DNA of 64,000 nucleotides from Larix kaempferi. Its lineage: Eukaryota > Streptophyta > Pinopsida > Pinales > Pinaceae. Both the position numbers and the translations under genes were made by a program. Where the stretch lies: contig BSBM01000361.1 of the NCBI GenBank assembly GCA_027924585.1, positions 62,649,501 through 62,713,500 on the forward strand, in the 5' to 3' direction. The notes below the pieces were generated by a model. The model did not search any database. It was not told the DNA's origin and saw only the letters and a list, made by a program, of their open reading frames with translations. Below are positions 33,352 to 44,819 of this stretch, piece by piece; position 1 is the stretch's first letter, and every line of letters begins with the position of its first letter.

Positions 33352-36300
33352 TGAAAATAGTCTCCTGGAATTGCAGAGGGCTAGGCGGACAGCAAAAAGC
33401 AGAAGCAATAAAAAGAATAAAAAAAATGGAAAAGTTCACAATCCTTCTGATCCAGGAGACTAAAATGTAGGAGGAGGAGAGTCTCAACCTCATGAAACAA
33501 GTTTGGCCCAGTGGGGAAGGGAATGCTGTGAGCTCCTCAGGGGCTTCTGGAGGAATTATTACGTGGTGGGAAAAGGGTATGTATCAAAGTAAAGCCTCTT
33601 TCTCAAATCGTCATTGGATTTTTGTTGAAATTGAAGAAAAAATAAACAATAGGAAGTTTTGGGTTGGAAATATTTACGGTCCCACTGTCTACGGGTAGAA
33701 GGAGCTCTTTTGGGATCAATTAATAGGTTTAAACCACAGTTTTGCTGGGCTACCCTGCATTCTGGCGGGAGACTTCAATACCACCATTTCAGCGGTCGAA
33801 AGAAAGGGGGGATCCAAAGTCAGAGACCCGTATGGAGAAAGAATGGAAGACTTGATGTCTGCTTGGAGCCTCATAGACATCAAACCCAAGCAAGGTACTT
33901 TCACGTGGAATAAAAAAAGAATAGGACCAAACCACATCGCAGCCAGACTTGATAGGTTCTTCATAAGTACCTCATTTCTATCTCGTTTTAATCTTCCAAA
34001 CTCTAATATTCTCACTTCTGCAGTCTCCGATCACAGACCTATATCTTTATTTTTTTCCTCACCTGGAAATCTAGGTCCTCTCCCCTTTAGATTCAACCCT
34101 TCCTGGCTTGAAAATGAGAGTTGCATGGATGCGGTGAAAGCCGTGTGGAGGCAATTCATCCCCGGATCCCCGGGGTATATCTGGGAATCAAAATTAAAGC
34201 TGGTGAAAAGCACCCTAAAAAATTGGGTCAAGCTGAATTACATAAAACCGGGAGAGGAGCATGAGAATCTACAAAAGGATTTAGAAAAACACCAGTTTAA
34301 AATGGAGCAAATTCCAGTAACTGAAGACATGCTTAGGGAGGAAAAATAACTAGAAGAAAAAATTTAGAAAGCAGCCAGAAAGGAAGAGGAAGAATGGAGG
34401 TTAAAGTCTAGGAGTCTCTGGTTGAAAGTAGGAGACAGAAACACCAAATTTTTCCACGCTCAATGTAAGGAGAGATACAGGAAGAATAACATTGAGAGCA
34501 TTACAAAGGAGGATGGAGTAAAAATCGAGGGTCAGGACCTTATTTTAAGAGAAGCAAAAGCCCATTTTGAAAAACTTTATAGCAACAATGATGTCGTCCT
34601 CCAAGAAGACATGGATCAAATGAGCAAGGAAATTCCTAATCTCATATCTGAGGCTGACAACAAAAAATTAATGGAGCGGATCTCTGAAAGTGAAGTTAAA
34701 AAGGCTATCTGGTCTTTGCATCCGGACAAAGCCCCTGGACTGGACGGATTCACAATAAATTTCTATAGGAAATGTTGGCACTAGTTAAAAAAAATCTCAT
34801 TAGAATGCTAAACTGGACCAGGAAAAGAGAAAAAATTGGGGGAGCTACAAACTCCTCCTTCATTGCATTAATCCCCAAGGAAAAAAATCCTCTTACTATG
34901 GGAAGATATCAGCCAATCTCTCTTTGTAACTCCTCATATAAAATTCTCACAAAATTCATTTCAAACAGAGTCAAGGGTCATCTTTCTCAAATCATCTCAC
35001 CAAATCAAGGAGGATTCATTGCTGGTCGTCAAATATACGACAACATCCTTCTGGTGCAAGAAGCCATTCATTCAAGCATCCAAAGGAAGGATTCAGGTAT
35101 GGTCGTTAAACTTGATATGGCAAATGCTTTTGATAGAGTTAGACATGAGTTCCTCTTCAAACTCATGGAAAAATTTGGTTTTGAGCAAGAGTTCATAAGT
35201 TGGATTAAAGCTTGCATAGGCTCTCCATGGATCGCCCCCCTTATAAATGGCAGGCCCTCATCCTTCCTTCGCATGTCCCGAGGACTGAGACAAGGATGTC
35301 CTCTTTCTCCTTGCCTATTCGTGATCATGGCAGACTCGCTCAGCAGAACACTAAATAGACTCCAAGATTCTGGATCTCTTCCTGGAATTGTAATTGCCAA
35401 AGATGTCCCGCCTATAAATCATGCCCAGTTTGTAGATGACACCATTCTGCTTGGTAGCGCCTCTCCTATAATTGCTTCCAGACTCAAACTATCTTTGTCT
35501 CTCTTCCTGCGGGTGTCCGGGGGTAAAACTAATAGTCAAAAATGCAATTTCTATGGCTAGAATTGTAACAACTTCCAACTTAGGAACCTAGCCAATATCC
35601 TGGATTGCAAACCTTGCTTTGACTGGACCTCCTTTAAGTATTTGGGCATCCCAATCTTAAAAAAAAAAACAACTTCATCCTCTTGGACTCCCATCCTAGG
35701 AAAAATCAAAAGCAAAATAATCTCCTGGGGGACTCGCTGGTTAAATCTATCAAGTAAAGTTATTTTAATCAAAGTTGTGCTCTCCTCAATCCCGATTTTC
35801 TCCGGAGCCGTCCTTTTGGAACCTATCTCTATCACTAACTCAATCTGCTTGGAAATCAGAAAGTTTCTTTGGCAGGGTGGAAAAACTCAGGGCAAGAAGT
35901 TTCATCTAGTTAACTGGAAAACAGTCAAAGAAAAATGCCAAAGAGGGGGACTGGGAATACAAGACGCAGCAACAATGAGCAAGGCTTTGGGAGCCAAGTT
36001 AGTTTGGAGAATGATAACAGGTAAAAGAGAGTGGTGGAAGGAGGCCATAAGGAAAAAATACATTAGGGGATCCCGACAAAGATGTTTGAACAACTTGAAA
36101 AAGAAAAATGGAACAGCAATATGGAGGCTTATTCATTCTTCAGCTGGGATAATAAAAGACCATCTATATTGGATTCCTGGTAATGGAAATAAAATCAACA
36201 TTTGGAAAGAAATTATTAATGGAGAACGCCCTCTAGGAGAAATAGGGGAAATTCAAAATATTAAGATTTGGCTTCAAGAATTAGGAATACAAAAATTCGC

Positions 36301-37588
36301 AGACATGGCAATTTGGACATCTACAGGGAGGTGGAAGGATTGGAAAATCTTAGAACCTCCGGACAACCTAGTGGAGAATTACAAAGTCTTCCTTCTGTTA
36401 CTACATGGGAAAGCTCCTTCAAGTGTCAGGGCCAAAGATGTTATAGGTTGGGGGAAGGATGGAAGGTACACAGTCAAAGCTGGATATGATCTACTCACCT
36501 CAAGTTGTTCCCCAGCCAAAAAAATTTGGCAGAAGGTTTGGAACTCTGACAGCATTCCAAAAATCAATTATTTCTATTGGGTTTTGGCACATAACAAACA
36601 ATTGACTGCTGACAATCTAAAGCTCCGTGGAATCGAAGGACCTTCCCGATGTCATTTATGTCAAAATGCGGAAGAAAGCTCTCAGCACTTATTTTTAGAA
36701 TGCAGTTATGCCAAGCAAGTCTGGAACCTAGTACTTGGTCCTCTTTCTAATGTCATCTCAAGTCCCAATCATACTCAGCAAATGATAGAAAAGTGGGCCA
36801 ACGGCCTCCAGGGAATTAGAAAGAACAAACCAACATTAGCCAGAATACTAAAACTCCTCCCGATGAACATATGCTGGAAACTATGGTTGGAAAGGAATCA
36901 AAGAGTCTTCGAGGGGGAAAGGAAGTCAGAAATCAGAACAGTCAACAAAATCATTTCCCTGAATTTTGAATCTCTGATAGCCAAGGGGATAACAATCCAG
37001 CAGCAAGAAGCTTTAAGTTGGCATGAATATCAATGGTGCAAAAAATTTATTAAAGAGAGCTCGCTTTAGTCCAAAAAGCCATCAATCCTAAAAGACTGGG
37101 AGATAAGGAAAGATGAACAGACCTTCAACAACTGGTGGAAAAGTAAAAAAAGACACACAATCTTTTTCGATGGGGCTTCCAAAGGAAACCCAGGGGAGGC
37201 AGGTGCGGGGGGGATTATTTTTGATCCCGGAGGAAGAAAAGTTGCTGATTTTTCCTGGGGACTAGGAACAAGAAGAAACAATGAAGCATAATGGTTGGCG
37301 ATGCATCATTCACTTGAGTTAGCCTCCTCCCTAAACATGGCAAAGTTACAAGTAATTGGAGACTCCAGGCATGTAATCCAGACTATGAACAATAGCTCTT
37401 CGAAAGGAGCAAAGAGCCAAAATATTCGAAAAAGAATTGAACTTCTCCCTCTTCCCGCTGATACTTTATTTCTTCATGTTCTCAGAAATATCAACTCGAC
37501 AGCGGATAGGCTCGCCAATATTGGAGCTACTTTGGGACAAGGTCAGTTAGTACAAAATAAGGTCTTGGGACATAAATTCATCCCTTAA
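33351..37588 (+). pseudogene. LINE-4 ORF2: endonuclease, RT, zf-RVT and RNase H with stops
   Basis: Roughly 1412 codons. Endonuclease at 33351-34100 (SWNCRGLG, QETKM, AGDFN, SDHRPISL). A charged linker leads to RT at 34420-35560 (DKAPGLDGF, QPISLCN, LDMANAFDRV, GLRQGCPLSP, catalytic FVDD near 35430, intact). The thumb follows from 35642; zf-RVT is at about 36600-36730 (CHLCQNAEESSQHLFLEC) and RNase H at about 37165-37560 (FFDGASKGNPG, GDSRHVIQ, NSTADRLAN). Breaks: TAG near 33466, TAG 33696, TAA 34347, TAG about 34363, TAG 34782 with a frameshift in the adjacent A8 run, TAG 35558, TAG 37067, TAA about 37288. Catalytic motifs remain; decay is recent or mild. Confidence 0.92.
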
Positions 37589-37619
37589 GATTTTAGACAT
37601 TGACCACAAAACCATTCCA

Positions 37620-38273
37620 ATGTATTCTAAGTTCATGGTTTGGAGGTGTTTCTTCCGTGGTGGGCACCCGGCCTCTTCTGCCCGCGCTTACCATCAGTTG
37701 GAACGTCATAAGATAGGTGCCTTCACAACTGGACTAAATACTCTCACGCTCCAGCATTTATTGCTGCAGGGCGGTTTTATGGCTCCGCTTCGAGGCATGG
37801 AGCAGTTCAATTCCTTTTCGCTCGACTCTGGGCTTCAGCAGCTCAGCCTCTCCATTTCAGATTTAGATCCTCGGCAACTTGAAGAAGACCCTCGACAACT
37901 TGAAGAAGATGGCAGTAGCACTCAACTCAGCATTATGGACGGGATTCGGCAAGCCATTGCCACTCTCAGCTAGGTAACCTCGGAAGTCAAGGTTTATTTA
38001 AGCAGGACGTATTCGGTGGTTTGCTCCATTGCGAACCAGAATAAAGAGCAGAACATGGAATTTAAATACATCCACTTGCGTCTTTCCTGTGTTGAGTCCC
38101 ATCTGGACGACATTGAGAGGAACACCATTGACCTTCTGGGGAAGGTGGACAGCATCAGATAAGACCTCTCTGTCTTCATCAGTAAAACCCAGTTCAACCA
38201 GGTTCAGGAAGCGTCATCTGTCAATCAGGGAATGTTGGAAGCTGCTTCCTTTCTGCAGCAGAACTACAAATAA
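37620..38273 (+). pseudogene. LINE-4 third reading frame (ORF3), unknown protein
   Basis: 31 bp after the ORF2 stop, ATG 37620 opens a frame that runs 217 codons to TAA 38271-38273 with only two in-frame stops (TAG 37971-37973, TAA 38160-38162). The first part reads MYSKFMVWRCFFRGGHP and is aromatic and basic. The middle holds a short acidic duplication (DPRQLEE twice). The last 100 residues are helical-looking with heptad-like spacing (LSCVESHLDDIERNTIDLL, VFISKTQFNQVQEASS), consistent with a coiled coil. No known domain was recognised. Plant LINEs usually end after RNase H, and LINE-2 has nothing here. It might be a captured host segment. Confidence 0.55.
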
Positions 38274-38565
38274 TCTCTCTTCTTTGAACTTTTGGAAGTT
38301 GCTTCCTTCACAGGTTTCCTATGCATTTATTCTTCTGAATGTTTTTTTGTTTATTGCTATGTAAACAGTTTGTAAAGGTTTATCCTAGTAAAATGACTAG
38401 AAACTCCAGGAAAATCAGGAGCAAAGACTCTAAGAGCCAAATTTCTTGTAAAATCTGCAGTTTATCTCTTTTTGAAGTAGAACCATGGCTCAAATTTTGT
38501 AATGAATGGCTGTGCACAGCCTTTTATATATATATATCTAAATTCCCCTGTTTCTGTTTAAAAAA
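38274..38565 (+). other. LINE-4 3' UTR and A-rich end
   Basis: T-rich 3' UTR with a short TA repeat (38525-38538), ending with a short A run beside the TSD. Confidence 0.7.
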
Positions 38566-38580
38566 AAGATAATAAAATCA
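38566..38580. repeat. LINE-4 target-site duplication (right copy)
   Basis: Same 15 bases as 31931-31945. The A run before it blurs the exact border by one or two bases. Confidence 0.93.
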
Positions 38581-39563
38581 ATGGAGCCAATACCTCTTAG
38601 GTTGATCCCCATTTTTTACCAAGACCCCCCTATCTAAATAGGCAACCTCATTTTCTCTATGGTCTACTAAACCATTTTTTGTTCTCCGGATATGGAATAA
38701 TTTGACATCATCCAATGTATAAAGGTTCCCAAATATTCTTTGAAAGGCTTTGAATAGCAGTGTTCCTTTCTTGCACTATTTTTTCCTCACCTGATTAATA
38801 ACAAAGAAATAGTCTCCAAAAATCATTACATTCTTCACCATTTGAACTTAAAGGAGGTTTGATCTTACATACATGGCATACATTTTAGCTTGATTGTTCA
38901 TTTCTATTCATGATCCCCATCAATAGCTCACTTATATTTTTTTCTAGGCCTTAGATAACCCCCCCAAGCACCTGCCACTCTTATATTACCCTTGGAATCA
39001 CCATAAAAAAATTTTAATGGCACTTGTGAGAATTGAGCCATATGTGAAACTTTAATCCTCAAGGTCTAGAAGCCAATGAAAATTAGACCATGGTTTTTTG
39101 GGTGTGAATTTTGACCAAGGGAGGCTCCCAATCAACAAATCTTGAATCTAAAGGCACTCTTGAATAATGAGGTTTTAATGTCTAATCTCATGAAACCCTC
39201 ATGATTTTGAAGATTATATCATAAGAGGTTTCACCTTAATTGTTGTTTGTTGAGAATTGTAGGACCGATGAAAAGATTGTCTTGTTTTTGGTGAGCCAAA
39301 TCTCCCAGCAAAATATACTTTGGAAGCACCATCCGAAGTTTGCACAAGCTTGGCCCTTTGTGTAGAGAGCCTAGGTAATAAGAAGGAAGAATTACCCCCC
39401 AGCTCAAACAAGACCTCTTCCAATACTTGTTGGGCATATGTACCCTCTAAAAATGAATGCATTGATGTATCTTCCTCCTCATGGCGTAACACACATATAG
39501 ATGGCCCTTGAATGGCAACTTTACTGAGATTTTATGCCATGAAGATTCTTCCGTGTGCCAAAA
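38581..39563 (-). pseudogene. LINE-5 piece: zf-RVT and RNase H
   Basis: Minus-strand reading from 39563 gives VLAHGRIFMA and a zf-RVT motif CVLRHEEEDTSMHSFLEGTY (about 39495-39420), with one Cys and a second C changed to R and G. Then about 39000 reads FFYGDSKGNIRVAGAWGG, a decayed RNase H start (normally FFDGASKGNPG), followed by FGDYFFVINQ-like sequence in broken frames. Many stops. Its upstream part lies beyond Gypsy-2 at 48406-50115. Confidence 0.75.
39559..39563. repeat. Gypsy-2 target-site duplication (left copy)
   Basis: CAAAA, repeated at 48406-48410 after the right LTR. Removing Gypsy-2 and one TSD copy restores the local LINE-5 reading (…LPKLNAF then WVLAHGRIF). Confidence 0.85.
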
Positions 39564-39851
39564 TGTTAGGGTCCTACCCTAACCTTCCTTACTTTAGGAG
39601 TTAGTCATGCATTGTGTATGGCCATCCCTTGGGAATAAGGCCAAGTAGTTAGTAGTCAACAATCAACATAAAAATGTACTCTCTATTGATTAATACCCAC
39701 TAGGAAGTTGGTACTTATTCATTATTTTTCCATTGCATGTAGTTAAGGGTTTAGATGTGGGAAGCCTATTTAAAGATCTATAAGGATAAGAATGCTTTTG
39801 TTAAAAATTATTGTAACAACTTTACTCAAGTAAAATGTTGCCCTACCTCAT

Positions 39852-42547
39852 GTAATACCCTGTGTGTTAAGTCCCAAACATATGTAAATTGTAATTGTTT
39901 ATTATTGTGGCACTAGGTGCCAAGACAAGGGTCTTTAAGGACCAAGAGACATTATTATTATTTTTAAATAATTAATTAATAAAAATAACTGGAACAACGG
40001 GGACCACTAAAAGAGTATGGGAGGCATAGATCCATAATGTGTGGGGGAATGGGGACATTCCTAGCACTTGAGAACTTGTTTGGTTGAGCTTGGTCTGTAT
40101 TTATGCCTTGGCGTATTTATTAGTCGATGATCACCCAAACATTGTACAATGGATTCAAATCTTTATTATTTTAGCCTATGTTGGTACTATTGAGCCTAAT
40201 TCATGATTTAGTGGGTGCTTGGGTGGATTCCACAAGTTGATTGGGTTCCTTTGGTGGTTTTGTAACCCCCATTTGCGCAAGTGTTCCCTCACTGGCTATT
40301 TTTAGCCATGACAGCTCAAAAGTTAAGTAACTCTTTGTGTAACCCCTCCTTTTCTATTTTTGGAAGATGCCTTGGTTTGTGTAACACCTCACCTCACTAA
40401 TTTTGATTCCTCTTCATGGATGATGTGTCCACACATGAATTTGAGTTGGGTGGAGTGGCTTGGAGTCACTCTCCTTGAAATTCGAATTGCTTGTGTTGGA
40501 TTAGAGTTAACCTATTGTGGTTTAGTTACCCCCCTTGGATTGAATCAAGTTGGATTACCTTGGTTTGCTTTGATCCCCTTGGGTTCGAATTGCCTTCTTT
40601 GGTCTATAAATCCATGGTTGATCTCCTTGGTTAAGGTTGTTGATTATTAATAGTTGTTCTTGTTTGTTCATGACATTGATGTTGAGATCTTGGTAAGATT
40701 AAGAGCTTGGGAAGCCATGTATGCTCTACTATGTGAATGAACCTTGTGCTTGAAGCACTGTGATCTTGTATGGTGTTTGTGCCAATCCTAAACAACTTTG
40801 GTATAGTTCCTCTGTGCCCACTGCTTGTCTTTGTCCTAGACCTGCACATAAATCTTGATGGTGAATGACGATGTCTTGAGGAACTTGGGGGGGTGAAGGG
40901 ATTACCAGTGCACTTGGTAGTGGGGTGGAGGATAAAGCAGGTGGTGAGTAAATGAGTTGTGGCTTCTCAAACTGATACTTGAGCTATCCTTGAGTGCACC
41001 TCTATTGTGGATCTGTGACCTCAGCTTGGGGGTGGCTTGTCAAAGTGAGATATGGCTTGGTAGTGCCTTTGGCTGGGTGGAACTTGGTCCAGTTGATGCT
41101 CGTTGCACATTAATAAGATAAGTGGTTTAATTTTTTATATATAAATTAATATGTTTACATGATGTTTCCATATCTTAACTATTTTCTGTTGACGAGCATG
41201 GTAGTTGTATCAATGGTTAGATGTAGATCTGATGGTTTAAATGGTTGGAAATTGGTGATTTCTCCTCTATTTGAGATATGATATTGATGGAAACTTGAAA
41301 ATATGTTCATTCATGTGTTATTGGCTGTATATTACTCTGAAATAGTTCCCTCCATGGTTGATTAGATCAATAGATAAATTTACCCTTGAAGTTGCTTCGA
41401 TTTTGGAACTCCAGTTGAGGAAATCTTGCTTGGAAATTGGAGTTTTCTCCTTGTTTTGGGATTTGATCTTATTGGAAGCTTGAAATATGTTATTTATGTG
41501 TTTAAAATTTGTAGCTTACTCTGCAAATTCTCCCTCTATGGCTGATCAGATTTGTAGATAAATTTGTTGTTGCAATTGCTTGGTTTTTGGAACTCTAGTT
41601 GAGGAATATTGCTTGGAAATTGGGGTTTTCTCCTTGTTTTCAGAACTGATCTTAATGGAAGATTTAAATATGTTTGTACATGTATTATTTGATGTATCAT
41701 AATCTGTAAGTGTGCGTACCCATGGCTGATCATATCTGTCCTATGATTCCATAGTTGAAATTATTGAGTTTTGATCACTAGTTGATGGGTTTTTCTGCTT
41801 GGAAATTGGATTGAACTAATAGTTTCTCTTTAGATCTGATTATCAGATGTTGTATGGCTATATATGAACTCTCAAGAGAACCCTTTGTGGCTGTAGAGTG
41901 CCTCATATATATGGTATTATTTTTATTTGGAACTCATAGTTGGTTTTGCAAAGATTTGGATGCTTACCGGATGATCCGGTAGTGATTTTGATAGCAAAAG
42001 TAGATCTGATCTTTTGTATGAATTAATGGATATATATGGTAGATTTGTATTTTTAATTTTGCATTATTGAATGGATGTAGGTGTTAGATTCAAATCTGAC
42101 CTGATAAGTAAAGCAAAACTATTAATAAAAGTATCATAAATTGGATCGTCGGAATGTGTCATAAATTGCATAGTTTTACAGCAGGAAGGTCTAGTTTGTA
42201 ATTGTTTGCAAATAATTCTGTAAATATGATTAGTTAGAATTATTAGGTTGATCATGGTAATATTTTATGTTTTAATAATTCTAAGGTCCAAGTTTAGTAA
42301 AGCTGGTAAATCTAGTTGCATTATCATGCTTGCACAATCTTGCATCTGCATGAACTTTTGGGGAGTTTTATAATTGTTTTTTAAAGTGTCGCAATTTATT
42401 TTAAAGGCCGAATGTTTGCTTCAATTGTCTTGATGGTATGTTATAATAGCCTTTTTTGACCTTTTTCCATTGTGCTATACGTTTATTCAGCCTTCCTTTG
42501 GGTTTACATGTGCCTGTGACCTTAGTTTCGGGGTCGGGGACATTACA
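39852..42547. mobile_element. Putative solo LTR (2.7 kb) inside the Gypsy-2 5' LTR
   Basis: Starts TGTAATACCCTG and ends GGGGACATTACA, with near-mirrored termini, flanked by CTCA (39848-39851 and 42548-42551). It has no primer site, polypurine tract or retroelement protein inside, so a single long LTR left by recombination is the simplest reading. A 4-bp TSD is short, and a 5-bp one with a mutation is equally possible. Orientation is not determined. Confidence 0.7.
41220..41990. repeat. Degenerate 185-bp tandem repeat in the solo LTR
   Basis: The words CTTGGAAATTGG and GGCTGATCA with similar surroundings recur near 41245, 41432, 41615 and 41801, at periods of 183-186 bp. Units have diverged by substitutions and small indels. 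Confidence 0.75.
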
Positions 42548-42730
42548 CTCAAGAGGCACATGAACATTGCCTCTCGAAATTATTCTCATAATATAAAGCT
42601 CATTTCATGTAATATTTATCTTCTATTGTCTAATGTTTCTTGTTTTTCTCTCATAAATGATGGTTTATTGCATCCTAACCTTTGTATATCCTGTGTTTTT
42701 TTAAGTTTCAGGGCTAAATAACACCACAAG

Positions 42731-42746
42731 TGGTATCGCAACCACC
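42731..42746 (+). promoter_or_regulatory. Possible Gypsy-2 primer-binding site
   Basis: TGGTATCGCAACC lies three bases after the 5' LTR. Its first seven bases match the initiator tRNA-Met site, but the rest do not, so it is either mutated or uses another tRNA. Confidence 0.4.
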
Positions 42747-43484
42747 TTCTAGAGCCAACATGCCTCCACTATTTCATAGAAATTATTATTTAGATATTTG
42801 TTTCGACATATTTAACTAACCATAGTTATTTTTTTGTTTAGTGGGTAAACTTATGACTGGGAAACACTACATGTAGTGAATACAATTGGTACTTAGTAAC
42901 TTTTTACCCTTAGTTGGTACAATTTTCGAACATCGTTGTAACTCCTATTTGTACCCCTTTGAGTAGTACCGCATCAGATAACACCTGCACATAGAATCTC
43001 ACTTCCATGTACCCTTGAGTATATCATAAGTTCCCTATGTTACCTGAAACCAACTGTAGAACGTCCAATCAATCGTCTTGTTTCTATAGTGGTAGTGAGC
43101 ACAACACTTAGGAAGATACTCTCACATACATGGGTATTCAAGTAGTATGGATAAGAGCATGGTTGAGCCTCCTTAGTTAGCACCCTGAGAGAGTGGGCTG
43201 AGTACTACTATTGGGACATGCCAGCATATCAAAGAGTCGTAGAACTAGACAATCCTTTTGTCTTTGAGACTATGAAAACTTGAAACCCTTATTTATGCAA
43301 CCCACCTATGAAAATTCTTCTTTCTTCCATATTAGTTAGTGTAACAACTAGATTCTCTATGGACAACTAAGTGAAATTCCTACATATTTGCATCTATCAT
43401 GAATTTGGGGATTTTGTGGGGATAGTAATATTCTATAGGGAGAAATATCTCTTCTAGAGTTATAAAAAACGAAATGAGGGGTCC

Positions 43485-43670
43485 CAAAAACCCTTATTTG
43501 TGACCTACCTCAAAAGAATCCTTGCATCGTGCTGATCATTTTGATATATATCTCTAACAACCTTTTTTTGTTATCCCAGAAACCCCTATTTATGACCTAC
43601 CTCAAACGAAGCCTTGCCTTGTGATGATCATTTTGATATATATCTCTCACAACCCTTTTTGGGTGGACCC
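43485..43670. repeat. 92-bp tandem duplication in Gypsy-2 leader/gag
   Basis: Two adjacent copies share TGACCTACCTCAAA and GATCATTTTGATATATATCT, about 92 bp apart, with several differences. Confidence 0.75.
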
Positions 43671-43949
43671 AACCATTATTCCATCTGTGTTCATGTTTTT
43701 CAGCTTCCATGGTACACATTCACAACCAATCCCACATGGAGAATGTCAACCAGAATAAGCCTTAATTGAATCAACACCAACTAAACTAGCTCCAATTGAA
43801 TATATCCTAAGACCTTCAAGCCCTAATCTCTTTAGTCCTGACATGTAATTATGAGTTGGAACGACTCAACCTCATAGTGACACCAACACCATGACAAACC
43901 ATGAATAGGTGATGACTGCTCTTGCCCAACAGGTTATATTTACTCACCA

Positions 43950-44790
43950 TTTGATACTCCAACCAATGAAGTTGTGGCCACTAAAGACCGGGCCTCTCAC
44001 ACTCTCTTCCTGAAAAGTTCCTAGCATCTCTCCTTCGAGGATAAAAATTCATGGCACCACTTCCCAAAAATTGACATTTGCAAATTTTATGGCTTTGAAT
44101 GCTCGAGTTAGGTGACCCAAATGGAACATTATTTTGCTCTCCATGGAATTAAAGATGATCTTTAGAAATTGAACATTGGGTTTTTATATTTAGATCATGA
44201 AATATGGGAATGGTGGCGATAACACCATAAATCTTATCATTGTTTTGTCCCTTGGAGCCAATTTGTGAAGATCCTTCATGAGCAGTGTGATCGTGATACT
44301 CACTACTTGGTAAAGTTGACCAAATTATGCCAAATTGGACTAGATTACAACATTTGAGCAATTGGAAATCCACACAAAAAGATCTCTCTGATTCTTTTTT
44401 TTCTTGAGAATGTTTCATCAATGGCCTTAAGGGGTCAATTCATGCACATTTCGTTATGCAACAACCCTCCACTTGGTTGCAATCCTCTGATAAATCTCAA
44501 GAAGCGGAACTAGTGACCAATGCACAACTCAAACACCCTTCCTTTCCCACCCGCACATGGTCTCCCATGGCTACTACTTCCAGTAATTCAAACACACTAC
44601 CCTTACAAATCCACAAGTTGACCCTAGATGCCATAGCTGAACGCTAGCACCTGGGCCTTCGCTATAACTGTGATAAAAAATATTTCAAACTGAATAAATG
44701 TAAAGAACAAAAACTATTCCAAATTGAGGCAATCTCCACTGATACCCTAGAATACAACACCTAGCAGCTCTACCCAAAGTTGCACGATGA
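43950..44790 (+). pseudogene. Gypsy-2 gag remnant
   Basis: Heavily broken. Recognisable pieces: a gag-like helical region near 44040-44400 in shifting frames, a linker rich in Ser, Thr and Pro (44456-44640), and a decayed zinc knuckle where LGLRYNCDKKYFKLNKC (about 44655-44705) stands for the usual C..C...H....C. His is lost and the spacing is altered. Inactive; boundaries approximate. Confidence 0.5.
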
Positions 44791-44819
44791 AATGTGGTGG
44801 TCGCTGTGAAAATATTAAA

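Larger units (their letters stand above)
31946..38565 (+). mobile_element. LINE-4: full-length non-LTR retrotransposon (6.6 kb)
   Basis: Flanked by a perfect 15-bp TSD. Order: a short 5' UTR, ORF1 (32041-33351), ORF2 (33351-37588), a third frame (37620-38273), a 3' UTR and a short A run. ORF1 is intact; ORF2 has point stops and one frameshift in an A-run. It inserted in LINE-5. With both ends preserved, this is the best reference copy in the window. Confidence 0.93.
39564..42728 (+). repeat. Gypsy-2 5' LTR, split by an insertion
   Basis: Segments 39564-39851 (starts TGTTAGGGTCC) and 42548-42728 (ends ACACCACA) together match the 3' LTR 47938-48405: 469 bp in total versus 468 bp. They are interrupted at CTACCTCA. 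Confidence 0.88.

Noticed and set aside
40360-40650. 96-codon plus-strand frame as a possible gene
   Set aside because: It lies inside the putative solo LTR, with T/G-rich composition and no domain; nothing supports expression.
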